Assembly (NCBI GenBank): GCA_964030475.1
Contig: CAXIPT010000004.1
Span: 5,651,009 to 5,715,008, forward strand
From: Tethya wilhelma
Lineage: Eukaryota; Porifera; Demospongiae; Tethyida; Tethyidae
Length of the DNA: 64,000 bases
Direction of reading: 5' to 3'
The notes under the pieces were generated by a model. It did no database searches, was not told the origin of the DNA, and worked only from the letters and a program-made list of their open reading frames with translations. Made by a program: the position numbers and the translations under genes. Below are positions 1 through 10,800 of the stretch, piece by piece; position 1 is the first letter of the stretch; each line of letters starts with the position of its first letter.

Positions 1-94
<94 letters not shown>
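1..94. repeat. (GT)n microsatellite
   Basis: Almost pure GT dinucleotide tract of about 94 bp at the left edge. It may continue outside the window. Confidence 0.98.
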
Positions 95-95
<1 letters not shown>

Positions 96-329
96 ATCTA
101 TCCACGTAATTTGACAGTTCTGAGAATGCCTAATAAAATTAATAATGACATTTTGTTTTGTAATGTGGTGACATGATAATTATAATGCTGTCTTCCCCTC
201 CAATTTACCCCTCCCTATACTTGTTGGTCATTTGCTAGGAGGGACTCGCAAAGGGGATTATGTTAGTTACTCCTAAATTAAGTCTCCTAATTAAAGATGT
301 TTTTTGTGTTACTCTCTATATCTATACAG

Positions 330-1717
330 CGATATTGTCACAGCCAAAAAGAAAGACGAAAAAAAGAAACGACCAACAATCTCACATCAAAGCAATGGAC
401 GCCACTCCCGTACTCGATCCCCTAGCTTCACAACCCTCACCACCCTCACAGCATCACACAGTCACACCCGATAAAGATAGCAAAACGGAACAAGAGGTCA
501 AAAGGTCAGATGAACAAAAAAGGAAAACGAAAGAAGCCCAAAAACAAGACAGTTTGGAGCAAGCTCTCGATGACATGGCTGTCTTAAACCACACCTCTCG
601 CTCACAACTTGATACACATCGTGTCAAAAACGATTCCCTGTCTCTCAATACATCTGAGAATGTACATGTGCTGCCGGCTCCTGGTAACCATAGCAACAAT
701 GCCAGTGGTAGTGATGATGTAATTGGTGCAAAACCGAGACGATCGAAATTACGACTCGTTTTGAAACCGCTAACGCCAGAAGAACAAGAACGTGAAAAAG
801 AGTTCATGAAATGTCCCGAGTGTGCAATGAGAAATAAGATGCAACAGAAACAGTCGCAAGAGTTGTGTTCAAAGAAGCTAGATCGCATTGTTTTCAATGT
901 GCTTACTTCTAATAATATGTGCACACTTGACTCTGAATCACAGAGACATGATTCAAATTCTACACTGCCTTCTTTAGAAGATAGTGAAAAGCAACCTTTG
1001 ATTTCTGAGACCTCCAAAGGTAGTAGGAAATCAAATGATTCTTCAAGCGGTAGTGATAGCGAAAGCACCGATGAAGAAGAACTAAAGAAAACTTACAGTG
1101 AACTCAACGAGGCTCTCAACTGTGCACTGGGGGAGGGAAACACTGAAAACTGCGAGAAGACTCAGAGCGAGTATCACAAGAAAAAACAATCAAAACAAGC
1201 TAAGAAATCGGACAAAATGGACACTTCTAACACCATTGGTGGTGAAACCAAAATGCGTCAAGAGGGTAAAAAATCGAAAAAAAATTCGGCGGTATCTGAC
1301 GAAATGTTGGTCTTTGAACATCTCGATTCTGAGGAATGGTTGGGTCCTAAAGTCACCATTGATGCTCAAGGGAGAAAGATGGGCGATGCCCCTCTCCCTG
1401 AAAATTATCGCCCATTAACCACTAAAGAATATCCAGAATCTTATCACAAAAGGAATTTCTTGCCTTATAATCCGCTACCTGAACAACTAGAAGCGGTGAT
1501 TTTCCCGAAAGCTGTCAGTCCTTCAAAGTTGGCTTTATCGGATGATCCTTACTGGCCTAACAAGCAAGAGTGTTTGGGACTTGTGCAAAAGTTGAGACTA
1601 AATCCGAAGTTTGCTAGTTTCACGGGCACTTTTATTATACCGGAAGCTAGAGGGGCAGAGTAAGTGTCATGTGATTGTCACGTGATGATGATTGGTGTAT
1701 ATATTATGCTCACACCA

Positions 1718-1797
<80 letters not shown>

Positions 1798-3865
1798 CCC
1801 TCTCCCTCCCTCCCTCCCTCTCTCTCTCTTTGCAGTGTTCCTAAGCTCTTTGCCTCGGTGCCATGGGTCCTCCCAAACAATATGCAGAGTGAACCTCGCT
1901 GTACTGATATTGTTGATCTCCCGTACAGTATGTCTGCCATGGACCACCTGGAGCCCATCATGTACAGGCACAACCTGAGAGTTAGCCGACAGAGTGGAGA
2001 GAGAGTCATACAGAAGGTGCGTTTTATAGCTACTATTAATTGAATGAAAAAATATTTGATTTTAAATTTTTTCGTCTTGATTGTAGTTCTAATGTACAAT
2101 GACGAAAATATTTTTCATGCTAAAAATTTTCTGATTTGCGGTAAAATAATAATTACATACTTAGTTTCATTATTTTGGCCATTTTATTTTTCATCTCTAC
2201 AACTTTCTTTAATGTATCAGTAGATCTGATATACTAAGTATTATTGTCTACAAGTAGTAAAAATTTCAAAAAAATTAGTAGTGTAGGAATGGGCAGTGCG
2301 GTAAAAAGTATTGGAACAAGGCGTGTCTCAATTTCGGCACATGACTACTTCAATTTTAATCTTGATCCCTTGTAAGGATCCTATAAGTGTCATAAATGCA
2401 TGCAATGATCAGTACAATAGTGCCATAGCTTAATTATTGCATTGGTTCAAATTTCTACTAATTAGTAGGCTAAGCAGTGGAGCAAACTATAGCAGACAGG
2501 AAACTCAAACTGGACTGCCAATCCAAGAGTTGGGTATAAAAATGAAGTAGTCATGTGCCGAAATTGAGACACGCCTTGTTCCAATACTTTTTACCGCACT
2601 GCCCATTCCTACACTACTAATTTTTTTGAAATTTTTACTACTTGTTCATTCACTTTTTTCAACACTACAGTGTGGAGACTATCAGAGACTGGTTAGTCCC
2701 TACAAAAAGCTTGAGTGGCAGCTACATGCACTTCAATATGCTAGAGGCTAGTGCGCATGCGCATAATAATGCCACGTGGTTAATGACCTCTGAACTCTAC
2801 CTACATAGATGGCTGAATTGTAGTACATAAATTTATATACTAAGTTTCAAACCTTTCTAGTTTTTGTTTAGGCTTATTTGTGATGAAAACGAGTATCAAG
2901 GAATGTAGTACCTATGAAAAGAACTTACTTTGTGCTGTCAAAGTTGGCCCAACACATTCTGGTTCTCTGGAAATCCTTTTCAAGTAAGTCAGTTAGGAAG
3001 TAAGTAAGTACGTTAGCAGAACAAAAATGGCACTATGGGGGCTTCCCACTAGCGCTCTCTACGAGTGCCGAGGAAAGTTTTTGTGAGTTTTAGGCCTTGC
3101 AGGCAATTGATAATCTGTCAGTGAGAGCCTCTGAGCAAGTTTGAAGGTTTAATTTTGTTTTGCTAGATTTTTATAATCATAAACATTTTGTATTGTGTCT
3201 ATGGGACATTCGGCCCATTCCTACTATACGTACTACCGTACGTATGATAGAGCTAGAGTAAGCACAATATTTTCTACAGAGTGGCAAATTTGTCTCAATG
3301 TATGACACCAGCAAGCTACATACCATAAAGAGGGTAAATTTGGCGATTTGGCAAATTATTTTTCAAATTGCCAGATTTTAAATTTTTATGTTTTATACAC
3401 ACGTGCGGTATACAGTTATACAGTCTCTTTGTATTTTGATTGTATGTTTATGTATGCAGCTGATTCTGGTCCTTTAGTCATGAATATTTAATAGTGGTTA
3501 GCAATGACCTGGCTATAATTAGGATATGAATGAAAGTAAGAATGAAAATAAAGTAATCATTTGCCAAAATTTCCGAAACTTGCCTTGTTTCATCGCCTTT
3601 TACAGCACTGGCCATTGCAATTTTTGCTACTTGTGTTTTTGTACGTACGTGTGTGTACATTGTCTGTAGGAGCTGTTCACCATCCTTTGCTGTACAGACA
3701 TGTTCTGTAGCTGTACATTGTAATATGTATGTATGTATGTATGTATGTTGTAATGTGCCGAACACATTCATGTAGGTATTGATAGAGGCTGTGAAGGGTA
3801 ACTCTAATGTCGAGGACCTCAGCTTTGAAGAAAGTGGTCATAGAGCATATGCTGCTATGCTTAAG

Positions 3866-3960
<95 letters not shown>

Positions 3961-4313
3961 NCCCCCCCCCCATTCCATCCTCACAGCCTGTCTCTCACTA
4001 CACTCTGGCTAGTATCTACCTCAGTCTCAATGACTACGTGGCCTCCAGTCTCCATCTTAGAGCAGCTCTACGGTCTCAGCCTGAGTTCCAACAGGCTCTC
4101 AACTCTTTACAGTTTCTGAGATGCTCGATGAAGTTCAGTGAAGAACACAAGCAACTTAAGAAAAAGGTAACTTGGTGTAACATTAACAGGAGGAAAGAGT
4201 AATATACTTTTTTTTCACCTTTTTATAGTATGTTTGTTTCTTTCTCTGTATATACAAATACTAAGAAAGAAACATTGTGTGTGTGAGTGAGTATGTGTGC
4301 TACGCGTACATGC

Positions 4314-4351
<38 letters not shown>

Positions 4352-7300
4352 GTGTGTGTACAATATAAAAAGAATACATTGTATAATTGTAGAAATGTTA
4401 TGTAAGTCCATCAACACAAAACACCATCACTCCTCTGCACAAACTGACACATGACTGTGTAATTAAGTGCGACACAGTGTACTCCTACAGCAGTTGTTGC
4501 AATATTTCTCAGCTTTATACCTGTATATGTACATAACCACTAATATTAATGTATTGGGTGTAATTATTAAGGGAGGGTCACATAATTAGAGGGGAAAGAA
4601 TTTACAAAAGATAACACAATGTCATGCACATAAATTTGCAATTATAATTGAAATTACAAGTTTACTATTGCATATACAATGTACTTATATATATAATTTA
4701 AAAGTGAAATTAGAGAAAAAATAAAACAAAACAAAGAAAAATAGATGGACATGCATTTGTTTGGAAAGGTTCATATCAATCATCATAATAATAATTAATG
4801 TTCTCTGCAGCTTATTTTTTGTGCCAGGACCACCAGCATAGACATATGGATCCAATGAGCATAGCAGTACCTCCTAGTATAAACCCTGCACTGACTATAG
4901 ACGCTGTCACTCTTACATCATAACTATCCATGTACTTGTAAGAGTAGCTCACAAGCTCAAAGCTATTGTTCAGATGAAGCAGCACGGTGCTGTTTACCTC
5001 TGCTTGTGCATCTTGTTGGCACCCTTCTGCATAAACGATATACTCGATATCGACTAGCGTGCCTTCAACGGGCTGGGTGGTGGCATAGAGAACTGAATCG
5101 AGGTTTAGGGAATGTATGGACGAGTTATCGGGGCAAGAAATGATAGAGTTCAATTCAATGATGGCAATATCAAGAGCTGACATCACTAGGACATCTCGTG
5201 CCGGCTTTTCGATCGAATTTGCCGAACAGTCGTGAGGGGTCATTGACAGCAGATCTTCCATGTCTTGATCCGAGCTTTCCGCATCTCGAGGGGTCAATTC
5301 GGGCACGTAAAAACTCGACCTTGTCCCGATTTTCAAATCCCCCCTACGAATTCTAAAATATCCTCCCTCTCCATAGTTGACCCCCCAACTGTTCTTGATC
5401 ACCCAAAAAGGAACGTCAGATTCGACCCCATAGTCAACTATTTCCACCGAATGCCCCCCTCTTAGAGAATCCCCTTTGGTGTCGTGTGTGTAGACGCCAC
5501 ACTTATACTCATACATCAGCGTTTCTGATAGTCGCATTGATACAACCACTGGTCCATCTTCTAAAGCTTTTATCACGTCACTTTCTCGTATCACGTACGA
5601 GAAGCCAGGGAGAAAGATACTGTTGCTTTCTAATTGTGAACCGTCTTCACATTTCGAAGGGCAATATCTTCGAATGGGGTTGTTCTTCTTGTAATTGAAA
5701 TCGTTCTGTGGGTAGTTGTAGAGAGTGTAACTCACGCATTCCTCAGTAACTGCTCCGTACTTTCGAAAGAACTCCAAAGCTGCGAAGGGGCTTGCACCAC
5801 AACACCCGTTCCCGCTACTCACCAGTCCGTAGTCATGGAAACAGGCTGTTGGATAGTGGGAGGAGATTTGAGACTGGGTCCTTCCGCTGGCGATCGTAAG
5901 TCGATCGGTGTACATGTGTGCAGCGGCAAAAGCCCAACAGCTGCCACATCTTCCTTGGGATTGGGGACTCGAGAGGAAACCAGAGTCCCTTCGGCCTAGG
6001 ACGTCATTTTGTGTCACATCTGGTTGGTTGCAAGGTGTGAATAAGTAACGTCTCTTCTCCCAAGAGTTAGAGTCTGTGTTTGAGTCTTGGTTCATCTTGC
6101 TTCTGTTATCCAAGTGGTCGTTCCAGCGGGTTGATTCTCTGGTAGGCCATGCCTGCGCTGGTAGAGGGGTGTTGAGAGATAGAAGGATGAGAGAGCATAG
6201 AAATTGAGCATACTTCATTCTTTTATCACAAAGTGGTTGTTAGTCTATGGTCTATGGTTTAGTCTCTATATACAGTAAATTAATACTAAAAATCTATTCA
6301 GTCACTAGTATAGTTACTACAGTGGATAAGCGTATTTTTTTATGATTTTTAAAGAATTGGTTATCTTAAGCTTAACAAACAAACTTGAGCCAAAAATCTT
6401 GATTGAGTTTTCTTGCTAAAAGAACTACTACCCAAGTTGTGCCTGTACTCTTGCTAATTCTGAGAATATTTCTGACTCTGTGTTTAATCACTCATGTTTT
6501 TGTGCCCTGTGACATTACATGTACACACATTCTTGTTCAAAGTAACATTATGTGAGTTTTGATTGACTCTCCACGTGGTCTTGTATTGATGAATGGTGAA
6601 CTTTAGAGATGAGTGTTTGAAATGGTGCACACGTACAATTAGTTTGTGTTTAAGGATTATACTCCTAATCAGCTTGTCAATATATTTTTGTATGCTTGCT
6701 ATTTGTGCTACGCGTGCATACACTTTATACGCTTCATACTCTTTTTCTCTCACACTCATAAACACACACACACTCACTCATACACACCCTCACACCCTCA
6801 CACCCTCACACACTCTCACACCATCACACCCACACATACCCAGAGGCAAGAAGTCGAGAGAGAGATGCTCAAGAAGCAAGAAGAAGAACTCATGAAAAGC
6901 CTCAAAGAAGCTGTCAACAGCGGCAACCTCGAGCGACAGACACAACCAGCCATGGTGCTGGACAGCAAAGACATCCCAGAGCTCCCAGAAATGAAGATTA
7001 AAGAAACAATTTCAAGTCCTTTCACAGGAGAAGACGCCATTCGCTACCTGACTAGGCTGGCCCTTTATCAACACGGAAAGAAATCGTCGCAAAAGAATTC
7101 AACCTCTTCAAGTATGGAAGAGGGCGCTAGCAAAAAGACAAAAACTAATGCCGAAGGTGATGAACTTGAAAAACAAGAAGATGATGATAGTACTCAGAGT
7201 GTAAACGAAGATCATAAGGTCCCTACTGTGAGCAAAGAAGACAGTGATGGTGGGCATCAATTGGAAGAAAACCAACCGAGCAAATCCTCGAGTGGTATCA

Positions 7301-9357
7301 AAATGATACCCATACTATCGACCTCAAAGGACGACGATGAAACTGTAGGTGAGAATGTTATAAGTCAAGAAATTCTCGAAAAGATCACCAAAGAAATGGA
7401 AAAAGAAAACCCAGCCGCGAGTGTCAAGACTAAAATGCCCAAGACAAAAAAAAGTGCATCTTCGACATCTGCGAGGAAATCTCAAGGTGTAAAGGTCAAT
7501 TCTGAAATTGACGATCTCGATCCAGAGTTAATGAAAATACTCAACGAAGCTGCCGAAACGATAAAGAAAAATCAGACTCCGATTACACGTCAGTTTCCAA
7601 CCAGAGTACGCAAGACCCCGCCCCAACAGCTGAAGGAGGAGGAGCTCAAGCGCAGGTTCCCGGGGAGACAACCTTGGCCCTCGTACGAAGAGTGCATGGA
7701 GAAACCACTGCCTAAGACATTGGTCTTCACGAGCACCTGGCTGTCGGTGACAGCAAAAGGAGTGAGGTATACGATAGACGTTTTTTAATGGTAATTATTC
7801 TTGTTTACCAACCAAGTATATATGAATAGTTATCAATTCTACCCAATTCTTCATTTCTTGTTCTTGTTATTCAAAAGTGACAAATTTTTCTAAGCTGTGT
7901 AGGACTGGACTAGCATTGTTCCCAGGTACCTCCTTCATCTAGCCAAGTACTATAGTATTTGCTTGAAGTTTTGACTTAGCCATTCATCCAAGGCTCCTCC
8001 TTGGAATACTATTATAAAGAATATTCATGAGGGAGGAGTATATGAATGAAGATAGTTATTGTGCCTACTTATAGTCTCATCTCAGGCACCTCCCTTAGCT
8101 ATTGTTTGTAAAAAGCACTGTCACTGTGGAGCAACCTATGTAGACAAGTACATTGATAGATTAGGCCTCAAGCCATTGTAAAGCCATTGTACTGCTATGT
8201 ATGTAGCTGTTAGCAAAAAAAAAAACACAGGGTTGCTTACTTAGATAGACAAGAGTCTCAAACCACTGTATTTTAATATAGATAGTGTAGGCTAAACCTA
8301 TACACTATATATCTATGATTTATATAGTCATTATTGGTAAAACTACTATATACAATATCCACTGTTTTTGTTTATAAATGTTTCTTACAATTGTTTTTTT
8401 ATTTCCATGCAGTATTAAACATCACATTGACTACAAGACTCCTCTGGACCACTATCCCAAACTCCCTTACTGTCACAACGACTTCCCACTCTCAAGAAAG
8501 ACACTCAACCATCTCACAGTAAGAATGTTATATGAATATGCACAAATCAAACCGTATATATATATAGTCGGAAACTTTCAAAGTGGACAATAGGGTGTGC
8601 ATGAGTGAGCTGGTATCTGTAGGAAGTATGGGAATAAGTCCAAGTTTATACATATTGTGGCATATCTACAGCTCTGTATATTTCAAGTCTGGGTACTTGG
8701 TGTGCTTCAGTTTTTGTCATCAAAATATTTGTTGATATGCAATGCTGTTTGCTCTTCAGAGCTCCACAAATGTAAATCGCCGGAAACAGTTTTATGATCA
8801 CTGTCATATGTACTGTTTCCTACATTTTATCAGCTCTTTCGCACTTGTGTGATAGTTTCAAGTCGAATTGTTTGTTTTCTGCTGAAACCAATAATTCAGC
8901 CAAGAAAGAAAACTTTTCACAGTTCACGTGAAATAACATTATATGAGAAAAGTATATCACAGATTAGCTTCCATGTAGTATGTACCAGTTTTACATTATT
9001 CACAACAGAAAACTTTTGCTTATTCATACATAACGAAAAATCCATCATCTCCCTATGAGTCTCTTGAAAGTTTCCTGCCACTATAGTGATAATTATGTGG
9101 ATATCTTATGGCATACATAACATTATACATCATACATGTATAATAATTGTGAACAACATCAATCATTGAATCGAGAATTCGCCTTAAATGTGTTCACGAT
9201 TGTTTTTGGTGCTCTCTATTTGCCTCCAGGGTATGAATGGCCACCCTCTGATGCAGTACAAGGCGGAGAAGGGTCTTCAAGAGGTCCTGTGCACTTTGGA
9301 TGGCTTCAAGAGGAATGTTGATGAAATGGCCACCAGGATAAAGTTAGCAATGGACAA
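330..9357 (+). CDS. TTC17: TTC17-like TPR protein, middle to C-terminal exons
   Basis: Exons inferred from GT/AG sites and continuous reading phase: 330-1659, 1836-2016, 3776-3865, 3987-4166, 6844-7766, 8413-8520, 9230-9357. The 5' end lies outside the window. The first exon encodes a long charged Lys/Ser/Glu linker. Next come the CTDIVDLPYSMSAMDHL block and a TPR-like piece (HYTLASIYLSLNDY, RSQPEFQQALNSLQFLRC), a coiled-coil-like charged linker, then PWPSYEEC and STWLSVTAKG, and a block with HIDYKTPLD. I recognise these, in the same order, as the repeated signature blocks of vertebrate TTC17, a TPR protein linked in the literature to actin organisation and ciliogenesis. TPR helices expected between 3865 and 3987 are absent where an N interrupts the sequence. 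The gene continues as an inverted exon at 9616-9735 and two exons at 21559-22273. The linker is poorly conserved, so identification rests on the conserved blocks. Confidence 0.85.
1717..1830. repeat. (CT)n microsatellite / long pyrimidine tract
   Basis: Near-perfect CT repeats followed by CCCT units. The tract forms an exceptionally long polypyrimidine stretch directly before the acceptor of the TTC17 exon starting at 1836. Long reading frames through it encode only repeated Leu/Ser or Arg/Glu and are artefacts. Confidence 0.95.
2017..2249. other. Intronic AT-rich sequence, nothing recognised
   Basis: Start of the 1.76-kb TTC17 intron, AT-rich, without a convincing coding or repeat signal. 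The rest of this intron is largely made of the F1 and F2 elements listed next. Confidence 0.6.
2250..2645. mobile_element. F1 MITE-like element, copy 1
   Basis: About 105 bp starting ACAAGTAGTAAAAATTTC (with GTAGGAATGGGCAGTG further in) is repeated as a near-perfect reverse complement at the right end, around a unique AT-rich core of about 190 bp. No coding capacity. It is a short non-autonomous inverted-repeat element in a TTC17 intron. Related copies lie at 16278-16775 and 20849-21216, and a single decayed arm at about 3560-3640. Confidence 0.85.
2914..3246 (+). mobile_element. F2 interspersed repeat, copy 1
   Basis: A 330-bp unit containing GAACTTACTTTGTGCTGTCA, a run of AAGT repeats, CTAGCGCTCTCTACGAGTG, and the end block CCCATTCCTACTATACGTAC. 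The same blocks in the same order recur at 11928-12268, and in reverse at 14595-14900. No reading frame. It is a short non-autonomous repeat whose class I cannot name. Confidence 0.8.
3723..3750. repeat. (TATG)n tetranucleotide repeat
   Basis: About six TATG units in the TTC17 intron, just before the exon starting at 3776. Confidence 0.9.
3867..3970. repeat. (CA)n microsatellite ending in a one-base assembly gap
   Basis: About 94 bp of CA starts two bases inside a TTC17 intron, then N at 3961 and a C run. The N marks a scaffold gap. One or more TTC17 exons (a TPR unit present in vertebrate orthologues) should lie here. Confidence 0.9.
4314..4358. repeat. (GT)n microsatellite
   Basis: Short GT tract with GC interruptions in the TTC17 intron that hosts the protease gene. 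Confidence 0.95.
4812..6218 (-). CDS. Membrane-anchored papain-like (C1) cysteine protease with C-terminal cystatin-like domain
   Basis: A single exon of 468 codons in an intron of TTC17, opposite strand. Residues 1-23 are a signal peptide (LILLSLNTPLPAQA). The peptidase C1 core spans about 70-305, with QGRCGSCWAFA (oxyanion Gln88, catalytic Cys94), GGHSVEIVDYG (His256) and KNSWGVNYGEGGY (Asn276), so all catalytic residues are present. The prodomain is short (about 50 residues), as in cathepsin B/C-like relatives. Residues 340-430 look like a cystatin fold: a helix with DIAIIELNSI, then QPVEG at 382-386 matching the QxVxG inhibitory-loop motif, then a beta-rich stretch with Cys400. A single TM helix at about 437-462 and a short WSWHKK tail follow, predicting a type I membrane protein of endolysosome or cell surface. 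The lack of introns among intron-rich neighbours suggests a retrocopy or acquired gene. The protease call is firm; the cystatin call is an inference from motif and order. Confidence 0.9.
   Translation of the reverse strand: MKYAQFLCSLILLSLNTPLPAQAWPTRESTRWNDHLDNRSKMNQDSNTDSNSWEKRRYLFTPCNQPDVTQNDVLGRRDSGFLSSPQSQGRCGSCWAFAAAHMYTDRLTIASGRTQSQISSHYPTACFHDYGLVSSGNGCCGASPFAALEFFRKYGAVTEECVSYTLYNYPQNDFNYKKNNPIRRYCPSKCEDGSQLESNSIFLPGFSYVIRESDVIKALEDGPVVVSMRLSETLMYEYKCGVYTHDTKGDSLRGGHSVEIVDYGVESDVPFWVIKNSWGVNYGEGGYFRIRRGDLKIGTRSSFYVPELTPRDAESSDQDMEDLLSMTPHDCSANSIEKPARDVLVMSALDIAIIELNSIISCPDNSSIHSLNLDSVLYATTQPVEGTLVDIEYIVYAEGCQQDAQAEVNSTVLLHLNNSFELVSYSYKYMDSYDVRVTASIVSAGFILGGTAMLIGSICLCWWSWHKK
6219..6843. 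other. TTC17 intron remainder with CA-rich acceptor region
   Basis: Upstream side of the protease gene, AT-rich, presumably containing its promoter; I see no clear TATA box. From about 6750 the plus strand turns into degenerate CACACC/CTCACA repeats that serve as the pyrimidine-rich tract before the TTC17 exon at 6844. Confidence 0.6.
7767..8412. other. TTC17 intron, no feature recognised
   Basis: AT-rich intron between the coding exons ending at 7766 and starting at 8413. It contains an A10 run near 8216 and short palindromic AT stretches, and no coding signal. Confidence 0.6.
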
Positions 9358-9359
9358 GG

Positions 9360-9366
9360 TGTGTGT

Positions 9367-9406
<40 letters not shown>

Positions 9407-9436
9407 ATGTGTGTGCATGTGTGTGTGTGCGTGTGT
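9360..9436. repeat. (GT)n microsatellite at a splice donor
   Basis: GT tract beginning at the donor of the TTC17 exon that ends at 9357, so many competing GT dinucleotides follow the exon. Confidence 0.95.
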
Positions 9437-9615
9437 TGGAAGTTACTCAAGTATTCAAGTAGTTTCATTTTTCAATATTATTTACTTAGTAACATGTAAA
9501 TGCTTTGAAAAAGTCAGTGTAAACTTCAAACAAATTAGTTGCATTACCTCAAGTAAAGGTAACAACCCCATTTGTGAATTTTTATGAGATTGGATTAAAA
9601 ACTACATTTTCTTAC

Positions 9616-9735
9616 CCTGACGTCATCATTGGAGTAGTAGAGAGCATGTTTGAGACACTTTATAGCCAACTGTCCCTGGCCAACGATCCTCCAATAGAGA
9701 GCAGCCATGTTGGAGAGAACCCAAGATGTGGAATT
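9616..9735 (-). CDS. TTC17: Inverted TTC17 TPR exon
   Basis: A 120-bp phase-0 exon on the opposite strand to the rest of TTC17, bounded by TTAG acceptor and GTAAG donor on the minus strand. Its 40 residues (NSTSWVLSNMAALYWR, GQGQLAIKCLKHALYYS) are the TPR block that in TTC17 follows directly after the block encoded at 9230-9357. Reading frame and splice sites are intact, so this is a recent inversion or an assembly inversion rather than old decay. As drawn it cannot join the plus-strand transcript. The next TPR exon (the helix pair before the penultimate exon) was not found. Confidence 0.85.
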
Positions 9736-10070
9736 CTAAGGGATTGATAACAAAAGTTTTATGTAATATTTCAGTACGTATAAGTGAGTATACCACTCCT
9801 AATTTCCCAAGACTAGGCACCTGAGTGGCTTGGCCTAATTTTGCCAATTTTATAGAAACTTGCCTGAGCAGGCGTTGGGAGGGTTCTTTTAGGTTTGGAA
9901 TTGATTGTAAAGATAAGACTATTTGAATTTTCATGAACCAAACTTAGGAAGTTATGCCGTAGATTGGGAACTCCCCACTTGGTGAAAGTGGTAAAATTTA
10001 ACCCAAATTAAGCACATAAAAATTTAAAATGTAGAGCAATCAGTATACAAAGTGTCGGAAATTCATAGTA

Positions 10071-10342
10071 GTGAATGTTTCCCAATCTACACCAGCTTCA
10101 TCAGTGAATGATAGCCTCCCATATCCACCTGATTGTACTGGTTCACAATCCCTTGATGCTGACTCAGTAGCTGAAACTGAGCAGTTTACTGATTTTATGT
10201 CAGCAGATACTGAAATTGATTCCATTTCTCGTCATGCTGATCAAGATAGTGTCAAAGCTGAACAAGCTAAAATTGAATGTGATGAGATGCCAATAGACAA
10301 CCCCTCAAACATCTCTGTCACAGCTAGTGAGACAGACATGAC
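10071..10342 (+). pseudogene. Acidic coding fragment of unknown origin, cut by a gap
   Basis: About 90 codons open in frame up to the N at 10343. The composition is Asp/Glu/Ser-rich with no recognisable domain. It may be a piece of a transposon or host gene whose remainder is in the gap. There are no flanking splice sites that I trust. Confidence 0.3.
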
Positions 10343-10554
10343 NCCATTCCATCTTGTTTGCTTTCTTTTTATGATTTAGCCATTCCTGTGTCTCATTACA
10401 TTTCCAATGTTTTTTATACTTGTAATTATAGAGAGAGCAAAAATGCTTCTAGAAATACAGTTGGACACAATGTCAGACTCAATCTGCTCTGGCTCTCTGG
10501 ATAGTTTTGTGCTCAGCCCTTTTTATTTATTTTTACATTGGGCAGAAGCAAAAA

Positions 10555-10800
10555 GGGTCTGGCAAAGCTGCTAGTTCTAGCTGGTCCAAGAATTTCATGG
10601 AACGATAGTTTATTCATAGCCTGCTAACCATGAGAACAGTTCAACTGTATATTATGCTTTGGTAATCCCCATTTATGTAGGTACATGTTGTTACTCTTTG
10701 TATCCCTCAGTGTATATGGTTCTTGTGGTTAGCAGCTGGGCTATGAATTATTATTGCATGGTCCACGAAATTCCTGGACCAGCTAGAACAAGTAGTATGT
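10555..10800. repeat. Inverted repeat pair around a short loop
   Basis: GTTCTAGCTGGTCCAAGAA near 10576 and its reverse complement near 10770-10793 (GGACCAGCTAGAAC) form arms of about 30 bp with a few mismatches. A second pair (AGCCTGCTAACC / GGTTAGCAGCTGGGCT) lies inside. It looks like a small degenerate inverted-repeat element. Confidence 0.6.

Noticed and set aside
454..1068. 204-codon open frame on the minus strand
   Set aside because: Mirror of the TTC17 linker exon, with no splice or start context. The plus strand has the conserved protein.
1664..2099. Overlapping long reading frames made of Leu/Ser or Arg/Glu repeats
   Set aside because: They are translations of the CT microsatellite. 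The only supported coding part is the TTC17 exon 1836-2016.
3677..4012. Reading frames rich in Cys/Val or His/Thr
   Set aside because: Translations of the CA/GT microsatellite next to the gap.
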